A stretch of 64,000 bases of DNA from Parerythrobacter lacustris (GCF_024626475.1 NZ_JANKHH010000004.1:186001-250000), one strand, 5' to 3'. Counted from the first letter of the stretch, positions 51,171 through 60,598 are shown. A program made the numbers and translations. Notes: a model not told the origin generated them from the sequence alone.

Positions 51171-52889
51171 TCAGTCAGGTGACGCCGACAACAATCTGGC
51201 GGCGGCGAGGTCGATGTTGGCTTCGAAACCATGGCGCTCCAGCATATGAAGCAAGTTTGCACCGTTCATCAGCGTGATGGGCTTCCCGTTTGCGAATTTG
51301 TATGCGTCCGGGCCGTAATCTGCCGTGGATACAAGAATTCCGCGCGACGCCCCCTCGTTCATGATCGTGCCATACAGATCGCGAACCGCCGATACGCCAA
51401 CGGTCCTTGTGTAGCGCTTTGCCTGGATGACGATCTTGCCTCCGGTTATCGGGTCAGGATCAAACGCAATTGCGTCAACGCCACCGTCGCTGCTTGACTG
51501 GGTAATCTTCACTTCGCCGCCACGTGAGGCAAACTCCTTTTCGAATACTTCCCGGACGAGGTGTTCGAAGTCCTCCCATGAGATCGCTGCGAGGTTGGTA
51601 CCCTGATCGAGCGCCGCGCCGATTTCCCGCGCTTCAATGAACCTGCGATCCTCTGTGTCGAGGTCCATGACAGGCGCGATAGGCGCAAGGGATGCAAGCG
51701 AAGCAGCCGAAACGCCCTTCAACGATTTGAAGCAAGCCTTGGGATCGACGCGCGCCAGGTCGATTGCGCAGAACGTTTCGCGATCAACCAGCAGCGACAT
51801 GAGGCAACTGCGCTTTTGCTGCCCGGTTGCCGGATCGACGAATTCAACAAAACCGTTGAACAGGATCGCATCGATGTTCCCCGCCACATCGGCTTCGAAG
51901 AACTCGTGGACCGTGCGCAGGCAGACCTGATAGGCCACGAACTCGAAGTTAGCCTTCTTATCGCGTTCGGAAATAAAGCTTTCTTTCAGCTCCCCCGTCG
52001 CTTTTACGAATTTCACAGCCTTCGTCGAGGGCAGCACGTCAATGGAAGGCAGATCGTAGGCCAGCTTCATCAGCTTGCGAACGCGATCATACTGAAGGAG
52101 GTAGGATTTTTCGAAAAGGCCATCGTAGTCCGAGCGTTCCAGCACAAGCGAGGCATGCTCGATGACGGCTTCCTCTTCGCCGCTCGCCACTTCAGCGGCT
52201 AGCTGGTCAACAAGAGCGTGGGATGCTGCCTGCTCGCCTTTGAACGCATCTTCCTTTGCCTTGTGGTCATCCCAGAAAGCTTTGCGCCGTTGCTCCCACT
52301 GCGCAACGGCATGTGCGAGCGCGACCTTTCGCCGGTCTTCTGCATCTTTCCATTGCTGCATCGCAGCAGCATGGGCACCTTCAGATTCGGCAAGAATGCC
52401 AGCCTTTTTGCCGAGGAGGAGCTGGAAAAAGCCAACCTTTGGTTCGACGTATTCAGGCTGCGATGCAGGACTGCTTGACGGCTTTGGTTCCGGGAAGTCC
52501 CTCGGATAATCGTACGCCGTCCGATCCTTTAGACTTTCCCAGTCGATTTTGTCATCGACAAGTGTTGTGCGCACCAGAATACGGGCCAGGGATTCAAGCC
52601 TCAGCGTCGCTTCCGTCGTCAGTTCATCGGCGGCAGCCTGCCCGGAAAGCTGAGATTGGCGTTTAAGGTACGCCTCATACTTTTCATCCCAGCTGGCGAT
52701 CAAAGCATCGAGCTTGCTTTGCAGGATGAAAATTTCCGGCGCGCTGACCTCCTTGTGGAGGTTCAGTTTCTTGTGCCGCACATCAACGTAGTATCGCAGT
52801 ATGCGATCGCCGCGTGCGCTCCATTTCGTTTCCAGCGAACCCACCGCGATGTTTTCGAGATTGTTCGACTGGATGGTGACCCTCGCCAT
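51171..52889 (-). CDS. Mrr-like restriction endonuclease with long coiled-coil N-terminus
   Basis: A 572-residue protein. About the last 140 residues form an Mrr-type PD-(D/E)xK nuclease domain: ISWEDFEHLVREVF, then catalytic Asp in SSDGGVDAIAF and QAKRY (Q-x-K), ending ADYGPDAYKFANGKPI. The first 430 residues are mostly helical and charged (stretches such as AMQQWKDAEDRRKV) and may sense or bind DNA. Mrr proteins cut methylated or foreign DNA; specificity here is unknown. The gene has no partner methylase nearby and stands alone. Confidence 0.8.
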   Translation of the reverse strand: MARVTIQSNNLENIAVGSLETKWSARGDRILRYYVDVRHKKLNLHKEVSAPEIFILQSKLDALIASWDEKYEAYLKRQSQLSGQAAADELTTEATLRLESLARILVRTTLVDDKIDWESLKDRTAYDYPRDFPEPKPSSSPASQPEYVEPKVGFFQLLLGKKAGILAESEGAHAAAMQQWKDAEDRRKVALAHAVAQWEQRRKAFWDDHKAKEDAFKGEQAASHALVDQLAAEVASGEEEAVIEHASLVLERSDYDGLFEKSYLLQYDRVRKLMKLAYDLPSIDVLPSTKAVKFVKATGELKESFISERDKKANFEFVAYQVCLRTVHEFFEADVAGNIDAILFNGFVEFVDPATGQQKRSCLMSLLVDRETFCAIDLARVDPKACFKSLKGVSAASLASLAPIAPVMDLDTEDRRFIEAREIGAALDQGTNLAAISWEDFEHLVREVFEKEFASRGGEVKITQSSSDGGVDAIAFDPDPITGGKIVIQAKRYTRTVGVSAVRDLYGTIMNEGASRGILVSTADYGPDAYKFANGKPITLMNGANLLHMLERHGFEANIDLAAARLLSASPD

Positions 52890-53360
52890 CGTCGCCCCTT
52901 CTTGCTTCCGCCTGAACCGATTCCTCTAAAAAGCCCGATGCTTCGCCCAGATCAAGCGTAATGATCTTATATGTTTAGCATTGAGCTGGCTACATCATGC
53001 CGGGGGGACGCTGTCCCCGGTTGGTCGATGAGCTACCCTGCCGGGCAACCTGCTCTATCCGCTGGCGCGGACCGGGCCTGTAGTCCCGGCCCATCCGGGT
53101 AACGATCAGGAGCAGGTGCAAGCGGAGCGGGAGTTTCTAGAGGACACGCTCTGTCCCGCATGGCCTGTGGCCATGCTCCTGAGGGCGCGGCGTTTCTGAG
53201 CTGACCCGCAGGCGCTCTTGCCTCTCTCATTGCCGGACGCCCGCTGGCCCACTTGGCCCGCGCGCAGGGCGTCCGGCGGCTTCGCGCCGTGCAAGGGCGC
53301 CGTTGTTTGTGCGGATCGCTGAGCGATCCTTGCGTGGCCCATGAAAGGGCGACCGGGCGT
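52890..53360. other. Intergenic stretch with decayed sequence and a strong hairpin
   Basis: About 470 bases without a convincing gene. The right half holds a perfect 11-bp inverted repeat (GCCGGACGCCC / GGGCGTCCGGC, 53232-53277, 24-base loop) that is repeated in diverged form downstream (see the repeat entries). The left half has only GC-rich sequence without a clear frame. Confidence 0.6.
53226..53272 (-). repeat. 47-bp repeat, copy 1, hairpin after a relic restriction gene end
   Basis: 47 bases that match 56402-56448 at 43 positions. Read on the minus strand, it lies just past the relic restriction-gene end, as copy 2 lies just past the intact gene end. It contains the left arm of an 11-bp inverted repeat and probably acts as terminator. 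Confidence 0.75.
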
Positions 53361-53567
53361 GATGTCAGAGGTCCAACACTTCATGGGCCTTGTAGAGCAG
53401 GAGCAGAACGGCGTGAGCTACCCGGAAAGCGCTGCGCCTCTTGCCATCATACCCTTCAACGACGAAAATGCCGCAATTGTGTCGTTGCTATCGATAAGGC
53501 TGAGCGCGCCATCGAGAATAGTCATCTTGCCTGTCCGCACATTAAATCCGGGCATGTTCATGCATCA
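53361..53567 (-). pseudogene. Relic of an MvaI/BcnI-type restriction endonuclease gene (3' end, internally deleted)
   Basis: Similar to the end of the intact gene at 56455-57774 in two blocks: 53361-53442 matches 56451-56533, and 53443-53567 matches about 56736-56856. About 202 bases present in the intact gene are missing between the blocks, and everything upstream of about 56856, including the catalytic core, is absent. It therefore cannot encode a nuclease. Confidence 0.75.
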
Positions 53568-53608
53568 CTCGGCTTCAACTTCGCCATGAAAAGCAGTATT
53601 GTAAGCCG

Positions 53609-55159
53609 ATGACAGGATGTGATCAATGCGACGGGTTGTCCGATGCCGAAGCGCTTGTTCGCCTTGGCGAAATGATTGATCGCGCTGCGGACACCACGGA
53701 CGAAAAGCTGAATGATACTGCAATAACCTGCTCGGAGCACTTGCAGTCTCGGGACACTCTAGCTGGCGAGTCACGTGTTCTTTTGCACTATTTTCGAGCG
53801 AATGCCTTCGAAAACAGGCTTGGCCTGTCCGGAGAAGCGCAGAGCTGGGCTTGGGATATCCCGCATTTTGAGCATATCCTGCTTGAGCTACGTAAGGCGG
53901 TTGCCCATGAGGCCTTCGGGGACCTTAACCCAATCCGACAGTGCCAAATTTTTACGAACCTTGCCAACAGGCTCAATGCAGTTGGTCGTCCTGTCGAAGC
54001 ACTCGCGCATTGGGATCGAGCGATCGCAATAAACCCAAGATTCGCCATGGCCCTCGCCAACCGCGGCTATGGGCTGGGGCACTATGGAAACTCTTTATAC
54101 GACGGAGGGCATTTTGCCCTTTTCATGCTGTCCTCACATGATTCCCTATCCGCTGCGTCCAGCAAGGACGCCGAATTCGAATCTCCTGATAACTATGCGC
54201 ATAAGCAAATGTTTGAGCTGGAGGCCCGACGTGCTGCTGAGCGGGTGAACATCGACGGAGCTCGGGCTAACCTGACACAAGAGTTTTCTTTGGGGCGGTC
54301 AAGGGCCGAGCGACAGTATCGTTCATGGTGTCTGGGAAATCGCCTTTTCCTTAATCCCTTGAACGACTTAGGGGACTTTTCCATCGCTGCTCATGATGTG
54401 CTGCACTTACCCTCGTTGACCTTGGGGATAGATGAAAGCGGCGCAGAGCCGCCCGTCGCCTTTGGCTTCTACAATCAGTTGAAGCAGGAATTTGTTGCGG
54501 CACGTTGGCTTTTTTTCGAAGGGATGACCGAAAAAGGCGGACACTTTAGCGATAAGGGTAATCATCTCTATGACACGCTAAACATTCCTTCCTATTCATT
54601 AGGAACTGAAAAAACCAAGTTGGCCTTTCGGATGGCCTATTCTCTGTTCGACAAAATTGCATTTTTCATAAACGATTATTTTAAAGTAGGCCTCGGAGAG
54701 AAGGAAGTCAGCTTCAGGAGCATTTGGTCAGAACGCAAGGGACACCCCAAACCACTACGGACCGTATTCGATGGACGACGAAACTGGTCGCTTCGTGGCC
54801 TCTACTGGCTTTCAAAAGATTTATACGAGCCGACCTTTCAGGACGTTGCCGAACCTGAAGCGAGGGGTATGGCTCATCTTCGCAATCATTTGGAACACAA
54901 GTACTGCCAAGTTCACGAGGATTTGGGCATCGGTTACAGCATTTTTGCCACTGCTCAGAACGGCCGGGGGCTCGGCTTCCGCATCGGTCGTGAGGAGCTC
55001 GACTCTAAGACATTGCATATCCTGAAACTTGCGCGGGCCGCCCTTATCTACCTGTCATTAGCCGTTCACCGTGAGGAGCAAGTCGGGCGGGCGCGAGGGG
55101 ATGGCGCACTAGTGGTGTCAATGCCTTTAATGACTTGGAACGAAAGAGGCCGTCTGTAA
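53609..55159 (+). CDS. LA2681-like HEPN-domain protein with TPR-like N-terminus, candidate RNase toxin
   Basis: A 516-residue protein. The N-terminal half has TPR-like helices (LNAVGRPVEALAHWDRAI). The C-terminal half contains the HEPN ribonuclease signature R-x4-H as RNHLEH (R425/H430), followed by a pattern like LA2681-type HEPN proteins (MAYSLFDKIAFFINDYF upstream, TLHILKLARAALIYLSLAVH after). The gene is AT-richer than the mobilisation genes. It is followed after 30 bases by a HNH gene in the same orientation, the pair being inserted between the two copies of the restriction-gene end. Its role as a toxin or defence effector is inferred. Confidence 0.7.
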   Translation: MTGCDQCDGLSDAEALVRLGEMIDRAADTTDEKLNDTAITCSEHLQSRDTLAGESRVLLHYFRANAFENRLGLSGEAQSWAWDIPHFEHILLELRKAVAHEAFGDLNPIRQCQIFTNLANRLNAVGRPVEALAHWDRAIAINPRFAMALANRGYGLGHYGNSLYDGGHFALFMLSSHDSLSAASSKDAEFESPDNYAHKQMFELEARRAAERVNIDGARANLTQEFSLGRSRAERQYRSWCLGNRLFLNPLNDLGDFSIAAHDVLHLPSLTLGIDESGAEPPVAFGFYNQLKQEFVAARWLFFEGMTEKGGHFSDKGNHLYDTLNIPSYSLGTEKTKLAFRMAYSLFDKIAFFINDYFKVGLGEKEVSFRSIWSERKGHPKPLRTVFDGRRNWSLRGLYWLSKDLYEPTFQDVAEPEARGMAHLRNHLEHKYCQVHEDLGIGYSIFATAQNGRGLGFRIGREELDSKTLHILKLARAALIYLSLAVHREEQVGRARGDGALVVSMPLMTWNERGRL

Positions 55160-55189
55160 GGGGCTAATGCAGAGCGCACGAAGGGCGAA

Positions 55190-56380
55190 GTGGTGACAGA
55201 CAAACTAACCAGAAGTTGCATCTACTGTAATCTGGAAAAGACAGATGACGAATTCTCTGACGAACACATTTGGCCAGATGCGCTTGGTGGTGACCATCTG
55301 TCCAGTTTTTGGCGTACAGATGAAGTCTGCCGCGCCTGTAACTCAATGTCGGGCGTTTTCGTCGATGGGGCATTCATTCGGGGCTGGGCTGGAAGCATGG
55401 AGCGCGGTTGCGGGTCGCGAGAGTACATGTCGCTTTCCGATCCAATGCAAACGGTACTGCCCCTCAATTATCTCGGCAAATTGCCCGACGAAATGACCGA
55501 AAGCGGCGAGGTTGCTGACTGGTGGGTCGGGCCATGTGGAGCAACGATTGTCCACATTCGCCCTAAGGAATCAGAGGAATTTTGGACCCCCTATGTCGGT
55601 GGCGATCCGAGAGCGAAAAAAGCAAAAGCAGGTCGCGCCTATATAGCTCTGGCGTCCGCTTCTGATTATTGGATCATCGCTGCACTCGCGTCATTTGCCA
55701 AACATTTCAGACGAGCACGGTGCTATGTCGTCAATATGGATATTCCGCCCGAATGGAAGGCCTTCGAAAGGGTGGATCGGGGGCATGTTGACCAAGCGGC
55801 TGACTTGGTGGTGATTGACACCATCACGGACGCGGCCAAAGCGGGGCGATCCGTCAAGGCCCAAGTGCAAATGCAGATAGACTGTGGTCATCGCTTTTTG
55901 GCCAAAATTGCCCTCGCAATAGGCTGCCAGCTTTTCGGTTCTTCTTTCACAGCACACGGGCAAGGCGCTGATCTGCGGCATGCATTTCGCCAAGCAGACC
56001 CCGAACGGAGACGAAAAATCCCGATCCGGGGAACTGGCTATTTTGCAGGAGACAGTAATCGTGACTTGAATGTGCTGTCATGGCGTGGAGCATGGGTTCT
56101 CGTGCTTCAAGTCGTAGATGAAAACCTCGCGCTTGTTATCATTACACCATCGGGCCGCACGATGGGGATAAAGATTACGGATGATGTTGATTTGATCGCA
56201 AACTTGCCTGCCGATCACAAAGACGGGTTGATGTGGATGACAATTCCCACTCTGGGCAAGGCGGTGGGTCCGTTGCCGCTCCCGGACTACATTGCTCACT
56301 TAACTCAAGTAATGCCCAACGCGCAGTTGTCCGCCATAGAATCCGCACAGATTGATCCTGGAACATTACCATCGTGCTGA
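55190..56380 (+). CDS. HNH-type zinc-binding nuclease, partner of the HEPN protein
   Basis: A 396-residue protein. The first 55 residues form an HNH-type zinc module: C10-x2-C13, D-E-H26 in SDEHIWPDALGG and C47-x2-C50-N51 (CRACNSMSG). The remaining 340 residues match no domain I can name. It starts with GTG at 55190 (or 55193), 30 bases after the HEPN gene, so it is co-transcribed. The catalytic His and zinc ligands are intact. Pairing with the HEPN gene suggests one defence or toxin unit, which is inference. Confidence 0.7.
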   Translation: MVTDKLTRSCIYCNLEKTDDEFSDEHIWPDALGGDHLSSFWRTDEVCRACNSMSGVFVDGAFIRGWAGSMERGCGSREYMSLSDPMQTVLPLNYLGKLPDEMTESGEVADWWVGPCGATIVHIRPKESEEFWTPYVGGDPRAKKAKAGRAYIALASASDYWIIAALASFAKHFRRARCYVVNMDIPPEWKAFERVDRGHVDQAADLVVIDTITDAAKAGRSVKAQVQMQIDCGHRFLAKIALAIGCQLFGSSFTAHGQGADLRHAFRQADPERRRKIPIRGTGYFAGDSNRDLNVLSWRGAWVLVLQVVDENLALVIITPSGRTMGIKITDDVDLIANLPADHKDGLMWMTIPTLGKAVGPLPLPDYIAHLTQVMPNAQLSAIESAQIDPGTLPSC

Positions 56381-56401
56381 TCCCCTTGCTTGGTTCCCCT
56401 T

Positions 56402-56448
56402 CTCATTGGCGGACGCCCTCTGGCCCACTTGGCCCGCGTGCGGGGCGT
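56402..56448 (-). repeat. 47-bp repeat, copy 2, hairpin after the intact restriction gene
   Basis: Matches 53226-53272 at 43 of 47 positions, with no gaps. It begins 6 bases after the stop of the restriction gene (minus strand) and probably forms its terminator. Copy 1 has 11 perfect stem pairs; this copy is weaker. Confidence 0.75.
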
Positions 56449-56454
56449 GCGATG

Positions 56455-57774
56455 TCAAAGAGCGACGACCTCGTGAGCCTTGTAGAGCAGGGGCAGATCG
56501 GCATGAGCCACCCGGAACTGGCTGCGCCTCTTGATGCCTGGCTTTGCTGAGGAAGCATTTTCCACCTTGATTGCCGGATCATAGTAGATCGAACCGGCAG
56601 CGAAGGCCTTCAGGAACAGCAGGAAATCCGTCTGTTCGCACAGCAACACGCTGGGGCCATAGCTGTATTCCGGCGGCGGCGTGCGGAACAGCGATGGCAC
56701 GTAGGCCGCCTGCGCGTGCTTGCGGTTCCAGTGCGCCATCATTCCCTTGAACGACCAGGAGGCCGCAGGTGTGTCGTTGCCATCGATGAGACTGAGCGCG
56801 CCGTCGAGGTCAGTGATCTTGCCTGTCTGCGCGTCAAATCCGGTCATGGTCATGCGCAGGCCGGTCAGGCCATGCAGGCCTCTCAGGCAATCATAGCGCC
56901 CGCCGAAATTGATGCGGTCAACTTTTCCGGACTGATCTTCGTAACCGAACCGCCGCATGAATTCCGCAACGCCTTCGTCGCGATACATTCCGCCCGTGGG
57001 TTCAGGCGTCATCAGGGTGACGGGCGATTTGGGGGCGAACCTGACGAAGTCGCGCACGCCGTATTGCTTCACCTCCCAGCCCATGAAATCCGGTTCTGAA
57101 TAACCGTTGGGGGTGATGCCCAGTTCGGCTTCGAGGGTGTAACCGCCGCCGTTGCGCGCGGAATACGGCTGTTTTCTGCCGTCGGCAGCGAGTTTCTGGG
57201 AGGCGATCCAGTTCAGTCGCCAGATGCGCCGCAGCTCGTTCAGCAGGCGGTCTTTCGGGCTGTCAGCCTGGCCTGCATGGAGCGGCAGCTCCAGAAAGAC
57301 GCCGATCATCGGCCACTGGTAAGCGCGGACCTCAACAGCGACGGGATGCGCCGCATCGGCGGCATAGCCCAGAACATCCCCTTCGGCTGTGATGCCAAGG
57401 ATGAGCAGGCGTCCTTCATCACGCACCCGCATGATCGCAGAGGGCGCTTCCCTACAGCCTTTGAGAAAGCCCGACATCCGGACTTCCGGATATTTCGGGT
57501 AAAGAATCAGGCCCGCGTCCGGCGCATGGTGCCGTCCGGCTTCATCGACCCAGAAGAACTTCACCCTCGCCTTGGCGCGGTCGCGGACAGCGCCGGCCAC
57601 GGCAGTGTCGTCGCTGTAGATTTCGCCATGGGGGATGATGTTCAGCGCCGAGAAGTCGCCGCCAAGATAGACCTGATTTTTGGAATTGTCGTTCGGAGCA
57701 AGATTCTTGGCGTAGATGCGGGTCGCACCGTGATGCCGCATCAGATCCAGCATTTGGGCAAGTGACGCGACCAA
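56455..57774 (-). CDS. MvaI/BcnI-family type II restriction endonuclease
   Basis: A 439-residue nuclease. The family core NGGGYTLEAELGITPNGYSEPDFMGWEVKQYG holds the catalytic D229-x4-E234-x-K236 (DFMGWEVK). N-terminal APNDNSKNQVYLG is also typical. MvaI and BcnI cut CCWGG and CCSGG respectively; the exact site here is unknown, and the Dcm/Vsr neighbours suggest a CCNGG-like target. The TTG at 57774 follows the vsr stop directly behind a GGGGG ribosome site; the first in-frame ATG is at 57753. Confidence 0.85.
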   Translation of the reverse strand: MVASLAQMLDLMRHHGATRIYAKNLAPNDNSKNQVYLGGDFSALNIIPHGEIYSDDTAVAGAVRDRAKARVKFFWVDEAGRHHAPDAGLILYPKYPEVRMSGFLKGCREAPSAIMRVRDEGRLLILGITAEGDVLGYAADAAHPVAVEVRAYQWPMIGVFLELPLHAGQADSPKDRLLNELRRIWRLNWIASQKLAADGRKQPYSARNGGGYTLEAELGITPNGYSEPDFMGWEVKQYGVRDFVRFAPKSPVTLMTPEPTGGMYRDEGVAEFMRRFGYEDQSGKVDRINFGGRYDCLRGLHGLTGLRMTMTGFDAQTGKITDLDGALSLIDGNDTPAASWSFKGMMAHWNRKHAQAAYVPSLFRTPPPEYSYGPSVLLCEQTDFLLFLKAFAAGSIYYDPAIKVENASSAKPGIKRRSQFRVAHADLPLLYKAHEVVAL

Positions 57775-58227
57775 TTATTCGCCCCCGATGGTAATCGCCT
57801 GTTCGTCCGACCTTATCCAGGCGATCAGGCGCTGCATAGTGTCCTGAAAATCCCGCTTCTTGCTGCCCTTCAGCGCGCATTCCCAGATCACCGCCTGCCG
57901 CCAACCCGCCTTTTCCAACGCTTCCGCCGTTTTCATGTCCCGCGCCGCATTGGCATTGAGTTTATCGCGCCAGAACTCTGTCCGGCTTTCAGGCCAGCGG
58001 AACAGGTCGCATTCGTGCCGGTGCCAGAAGCAGCCGTGAACGAAGACGACCGCCCGGTGACGTGGCAACACGATGTCCGGCTTCCCCGGAAGGTTGCGGA
58101 CGTTGAGACGATAGCGCAGGCCTGATGCATGCAGGGCCTTGCGGATCATCAGTTCGGGCTTTGTGTCGCGCGCCCTAACCGCCGCCATGTTGCGGCTGCG
58201 CGTTTGCTGATCGTGGACGTCCGTCAC
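57775..58227 (-). CDS. vsr: Very short patch repair endonuclease Vsr
   Basis: A 150-residue mismatch endonuclease that nicks next to T:G mismatches arising from deaminated 5-methylcytosine. Family motifs: MAAVRARDTKPELMIRKALH, GKPDIVLPRHR and the zinc/catalytic VFVHGCFWHRHEC. It sits between a cytosine-5 methylase and a restriction nuclease, the usual setting, protecting the host from the methylase's mutagenic side effect. It starts 4 bases after the methylase stop. Confidence 0.93.
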   Translation of the reverse strand: MTDVHDQQTRSRNMAAVRARDTKPELMIRKALHASGLRYRLNVRNLPGKPDIVLPRHRAVVFVHGCFWHRHECDLFRWPESRTEFWRDKLNANAARDMKTAEALEKAGWRQAVIWECALKGSKKRDFQDTMQRLIAWIRSDEQAITIGGE

Positions 58228-58230
58228 GCC

Positions 58231-59322
58231 TCAGGCAGCTATGCGCTGCCCCACCGGTTGCACCAGAGCCTGAATGTGCGGCTGCATGACCTTCGCCACC
58301 GCCTCGAACACCGGCACCGCGACCGAATTGCCGAACTGCTTGTAGGCCTGGGTATCTGACACCGGAATCCGGAAGTCGTCACCATAGCCCATCAGCCGCG
58401 CGCATTCGCGCGGGGTCAAACGGCGCGGATTGGAACGCTTGCCCTGACTGATGAGGATCTCTGAGCCGTCCTTGTAGTAGCGCGCCGACAGTGTTCGGGT
58501 GACATCGTCAGGCGTCACCAGTCCGAACCCGAAGCCGTTGCCCGCTGCCTTGTGCTTGTCGGCATAGCCCTGAAGATACTGCCAGAGCTTGTCCGTCAGC
58601 GTGTACTTGCCGTTGACCTTCCCATCTTGGCCGAGCGTGTAAGGAGGTTCGGCCCGTTCCGAGCCATCGCCCGGATGCAGGATGCTGCCAAGCCGCACGC
58701 TGCCCTTCGGCGGCAGCTTCAGATCGTCCCAGCTGAAGGGCACGTTCTCGCGGAAACCGACGATGACGATCCGCTCGCGGTGCTGCGGCACGAAGTGCTG
58801 CGCATCGATCACCTTGTGCCAGATCGTATAGCCGAGCTCTTCGGTCAGCGTCTTGAGGATCACCGCGAAGGTGCGGCCCTTGTCATGGCTGGTCAGGTTC
58901 TTGACGTTTTCGAGCAGGAAGGCCGCAGGCCGCTTGGCTTTGATGATCCGGGCGACATCGAAAAAGAGGGTGCCCTGCGTTTCATCGAGGAAGCCATGCT
59001 GGCGACCGAGGGAATTCTTCTTCGAGACGCCCGCGATTGAGAAGGGCTGACACGGGAAACCAGCCAGAAGCACGTCATGGTCCGGAATCTCGTCCGTGGG
59101 TATCTGCGTGATGTCGCCATGCGGGGGGTGATTGTCGCGGAAATTGGCGGTGTAGGTTTCCTGCGCGAACTTGTTCCATTCGGAAGTGAACACGCAATGC
59201 CCGCCAATGGCGTCGAAGCCTTTGCGGATACCGCCGATCCCGGCGAACAGGTCGATAAAGTTGAACCGGGTGCCAGCCATCTCAGACGCCGACCCGGCAA
59301 CCGGTGAAAATGGCCGCAGCAT
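58231..59322 (-). CDS. DNA cytosine-5 methyltransferase, Dcm-type
   Basis: A 363-residue C5 methylase. Motif [13 protein letters not shown], catalytic motif [13 protein letters not shown] (Cys91), motif VI ENVKN and motif VIII-type [11 protein letters not shown] are present, and the C-terminal [12 protein letters not shown] (motif X) is intact. It protects the site cut by the neighbouring MvaI/BcnI-type nuclease. The ATG at 59322 follows AGGA by 6 bases. It is the first gene of the methylase-vsr-nuclease operon. Confidence 0.92.
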   Translation of the reverse strand: MLRPFSPVAGSASEMAGTRFNFIDLFAGIGGIRKGFDAIGGHCVFTSEWNKFAQETYTANFRDNHPPHGDITQIPTDEIPDHDVLLAGFPCQPFSIAGVSKKNSLGRQHGFLDETQGTLFFDVARIIKAKRPAAFLLENVKNLTSHDKGRTFAVILKTLTEELGYTIWHKVIDAQHFVPQHRERIVIVGFRENVPFSWDDLKLPPKGSVRLGSILHPGDGSERAEPPYTLGQDGKVNGKYTLTDKLWQYLQGYADKHKAAGNGFGFGLVTPDDVTRTLSARYYKDGSEILISQGKRSNPRRLTPRECARLMGYGDDFRIPVSDTQAYKQFGNSVAVPVFEAVAKVMQPHIQALVQPVGQRIAA

Positions 59323-59695
59323 AAGTTTCCTGACCCGTCAAAAGACTGTTTCCCTGCGATGACATGCGACACAATGTCGGAGCGCCGCCCCGATAGCAAG
59401 CGCGAAACAGCAGAATGTTCCATATCCGTTCTTGTTTCGTCTGCGTGATCCACAGCGGAATTTCAGAATGGATGGTTTGACGACAATTCGCCGCTTCAGC
59501 GTAATAGAACCGTGGATCACAACATTCGACAGGTATGGTCGCAAGCGCATCAGATTTTCGGTGGCGCTGAATTCTATCAGAAACTCAGGCAGGAGCGGGA
59601 ATGTTCTGTCCTACAGGCGGCAGGTGCGAGTGGAGCTTGAGACAATGCGGAGCCCTAAAAATAGCGGTGCCACCGAGCTGATTTGAGCCGCAACC
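59323..59695. promoter_or_regulatory. Gap holding the methylase promoter and a 9-bp inverted repeat
   Basis: About 373 bases between the methylase start and the reverse transcriptase end. It must contain the minus-strand methylase promoter. A perfect 9-bp inverted repeat, GTGATCCAC (59445-59453) and GTGGATCAC (59512-59520), is separated by 58 bases and could bind a regulator. An 84-residue frame here (59432-59686) has no sign of being a gene. Confidence 0.5.
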
Positions 59696-60598
59696 TTAAG
59701 CTTGCTCGACTTGGCGCTTTTGCGCGAGCCGCCCGGAAATCTGGTTGTCGAGCAACTTCTTCAGTACCGCGCTCTTCGCCCGTTGCCGCTCTCCGCGCAA
59801 CTCGAACAGACGCTTCAATTGCCTGTTAGGGAGCTTGACCCGATCACCATCGACGATGACCCCTGTTATGTCAGCGGGCCTATCGATCAGACTGAGCTCT
59901 TTCTCTGCTTTGATCCGCAGGCCGTGTTTGTGAACCGCCCGTTTGATTGTCCAGATCACTTCCTTCCGGACGATTGGGCCTGAAATCGTGATGTCGTCGG
60001 CATAAACGCTGTGAACCAAGCCCGCTTGTGTCACCGCTTCCTCAATCTCTTTCCAAAGATCCAGATTGGCAAAGTAGGCGAGTATGGGACTGCAGGGCGA
60101 GCCCTGCGGAAGGCACTGCTGCCACGTGGTTAGATGAACCATAATGGCCGTTACGTCTGGCGAGCATTCGAGCTTGCGACGAAAAAAATGTGCAACGCTG
60201 TTGGCGGTACAACTGGGGAAATAATCCGCAATGTCGAGTAACCAGAAAGCTCTGTTGCCCCGGTGCCGTGCAGCATTATCGACGTACGATCGGCCCTTCA
60301 CCGGGCTGAACAGCCACTCTGGCGGTGACACTCTCGCAAGCAAGTCGGCAATTCTTGATTGAAGCGCTTTGAGACCGGCATCCGGGATGTCGATCGGGCG
60401 ATAATGGGCGGCAACGTCGGGACCCGGTGGTGTCTGTAACCAGCGATCTTTTTCGCGTTTGTGTTTCCAGCAACGAGCGTAAAGGTCGTCTCGCGCACAG
60501 ATGTTCTCAAGGGCAGTTTCAGAAACATTGAGCAACGCAGCCAGCTTCTTGCGATTGCGCATCCGGAAAAATGGGCTGTCGCGCAGGGTGTATGGCAT
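59696..60598 (-). CDS. Retron-like reverse transcriptase
   Basis: A 300-residue reverse transcriptase. It has the catalytic YADD (residues 199-202, VYADDITISG), the QGSP motif (165-168) and LDIADYFPS (121-129). Two retron hallmarks are present: NAxxH as NAARH (108-112) and a VTG-like motif as ITG (244-246) with VKLPNRQLKRLF after it. The ATG at 60598 is used; one at 60619 would overlap the xre gene. It is co-transcribed with an Xre regulator. No effector domain is fused to it. Role in defence is inferred from retron biology. Confidence 0.78.
   Translation of the reverse strand: MPYTLRDSPFFRMRNRKKLAALLNVSETALENICARDDLYARCWKHKREKDRWLQTPPGPDVAAHYRPIDIPDAGLKALQSRIADLLARVSPPEWLFSPVKGRSYVDNAARHRGNRAFWLLDIADYFPSCTANSVAHFFRRKLECSPDVTAIMVHLTTWQQCLPQGSPCSPILAYFANLDLWKEIEEAVTQAGLVHSVYADDITISGPIVRKEVIWTIKRAVHKHGLRIKAEKELSLIDRPADITGVIVDGDRVKLPNRQLKRLFELRGERQRAKSAVLKKLLDNQISGRLAQKRQVEQA

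Noticed and set aside
59432-59686. 84-residue plus-strand frame in the methylase-RT gap
   Set aside because: No ribosome site, no family pattern; it probably overlaps regulatory DNA.
59696-60598. Diversity-generating retroelement or group II intron RT
   Set aside because: The NAARH and ITG motifs and the Xre partner point to a retron type; no template/variable repeats or intron domains were seen.
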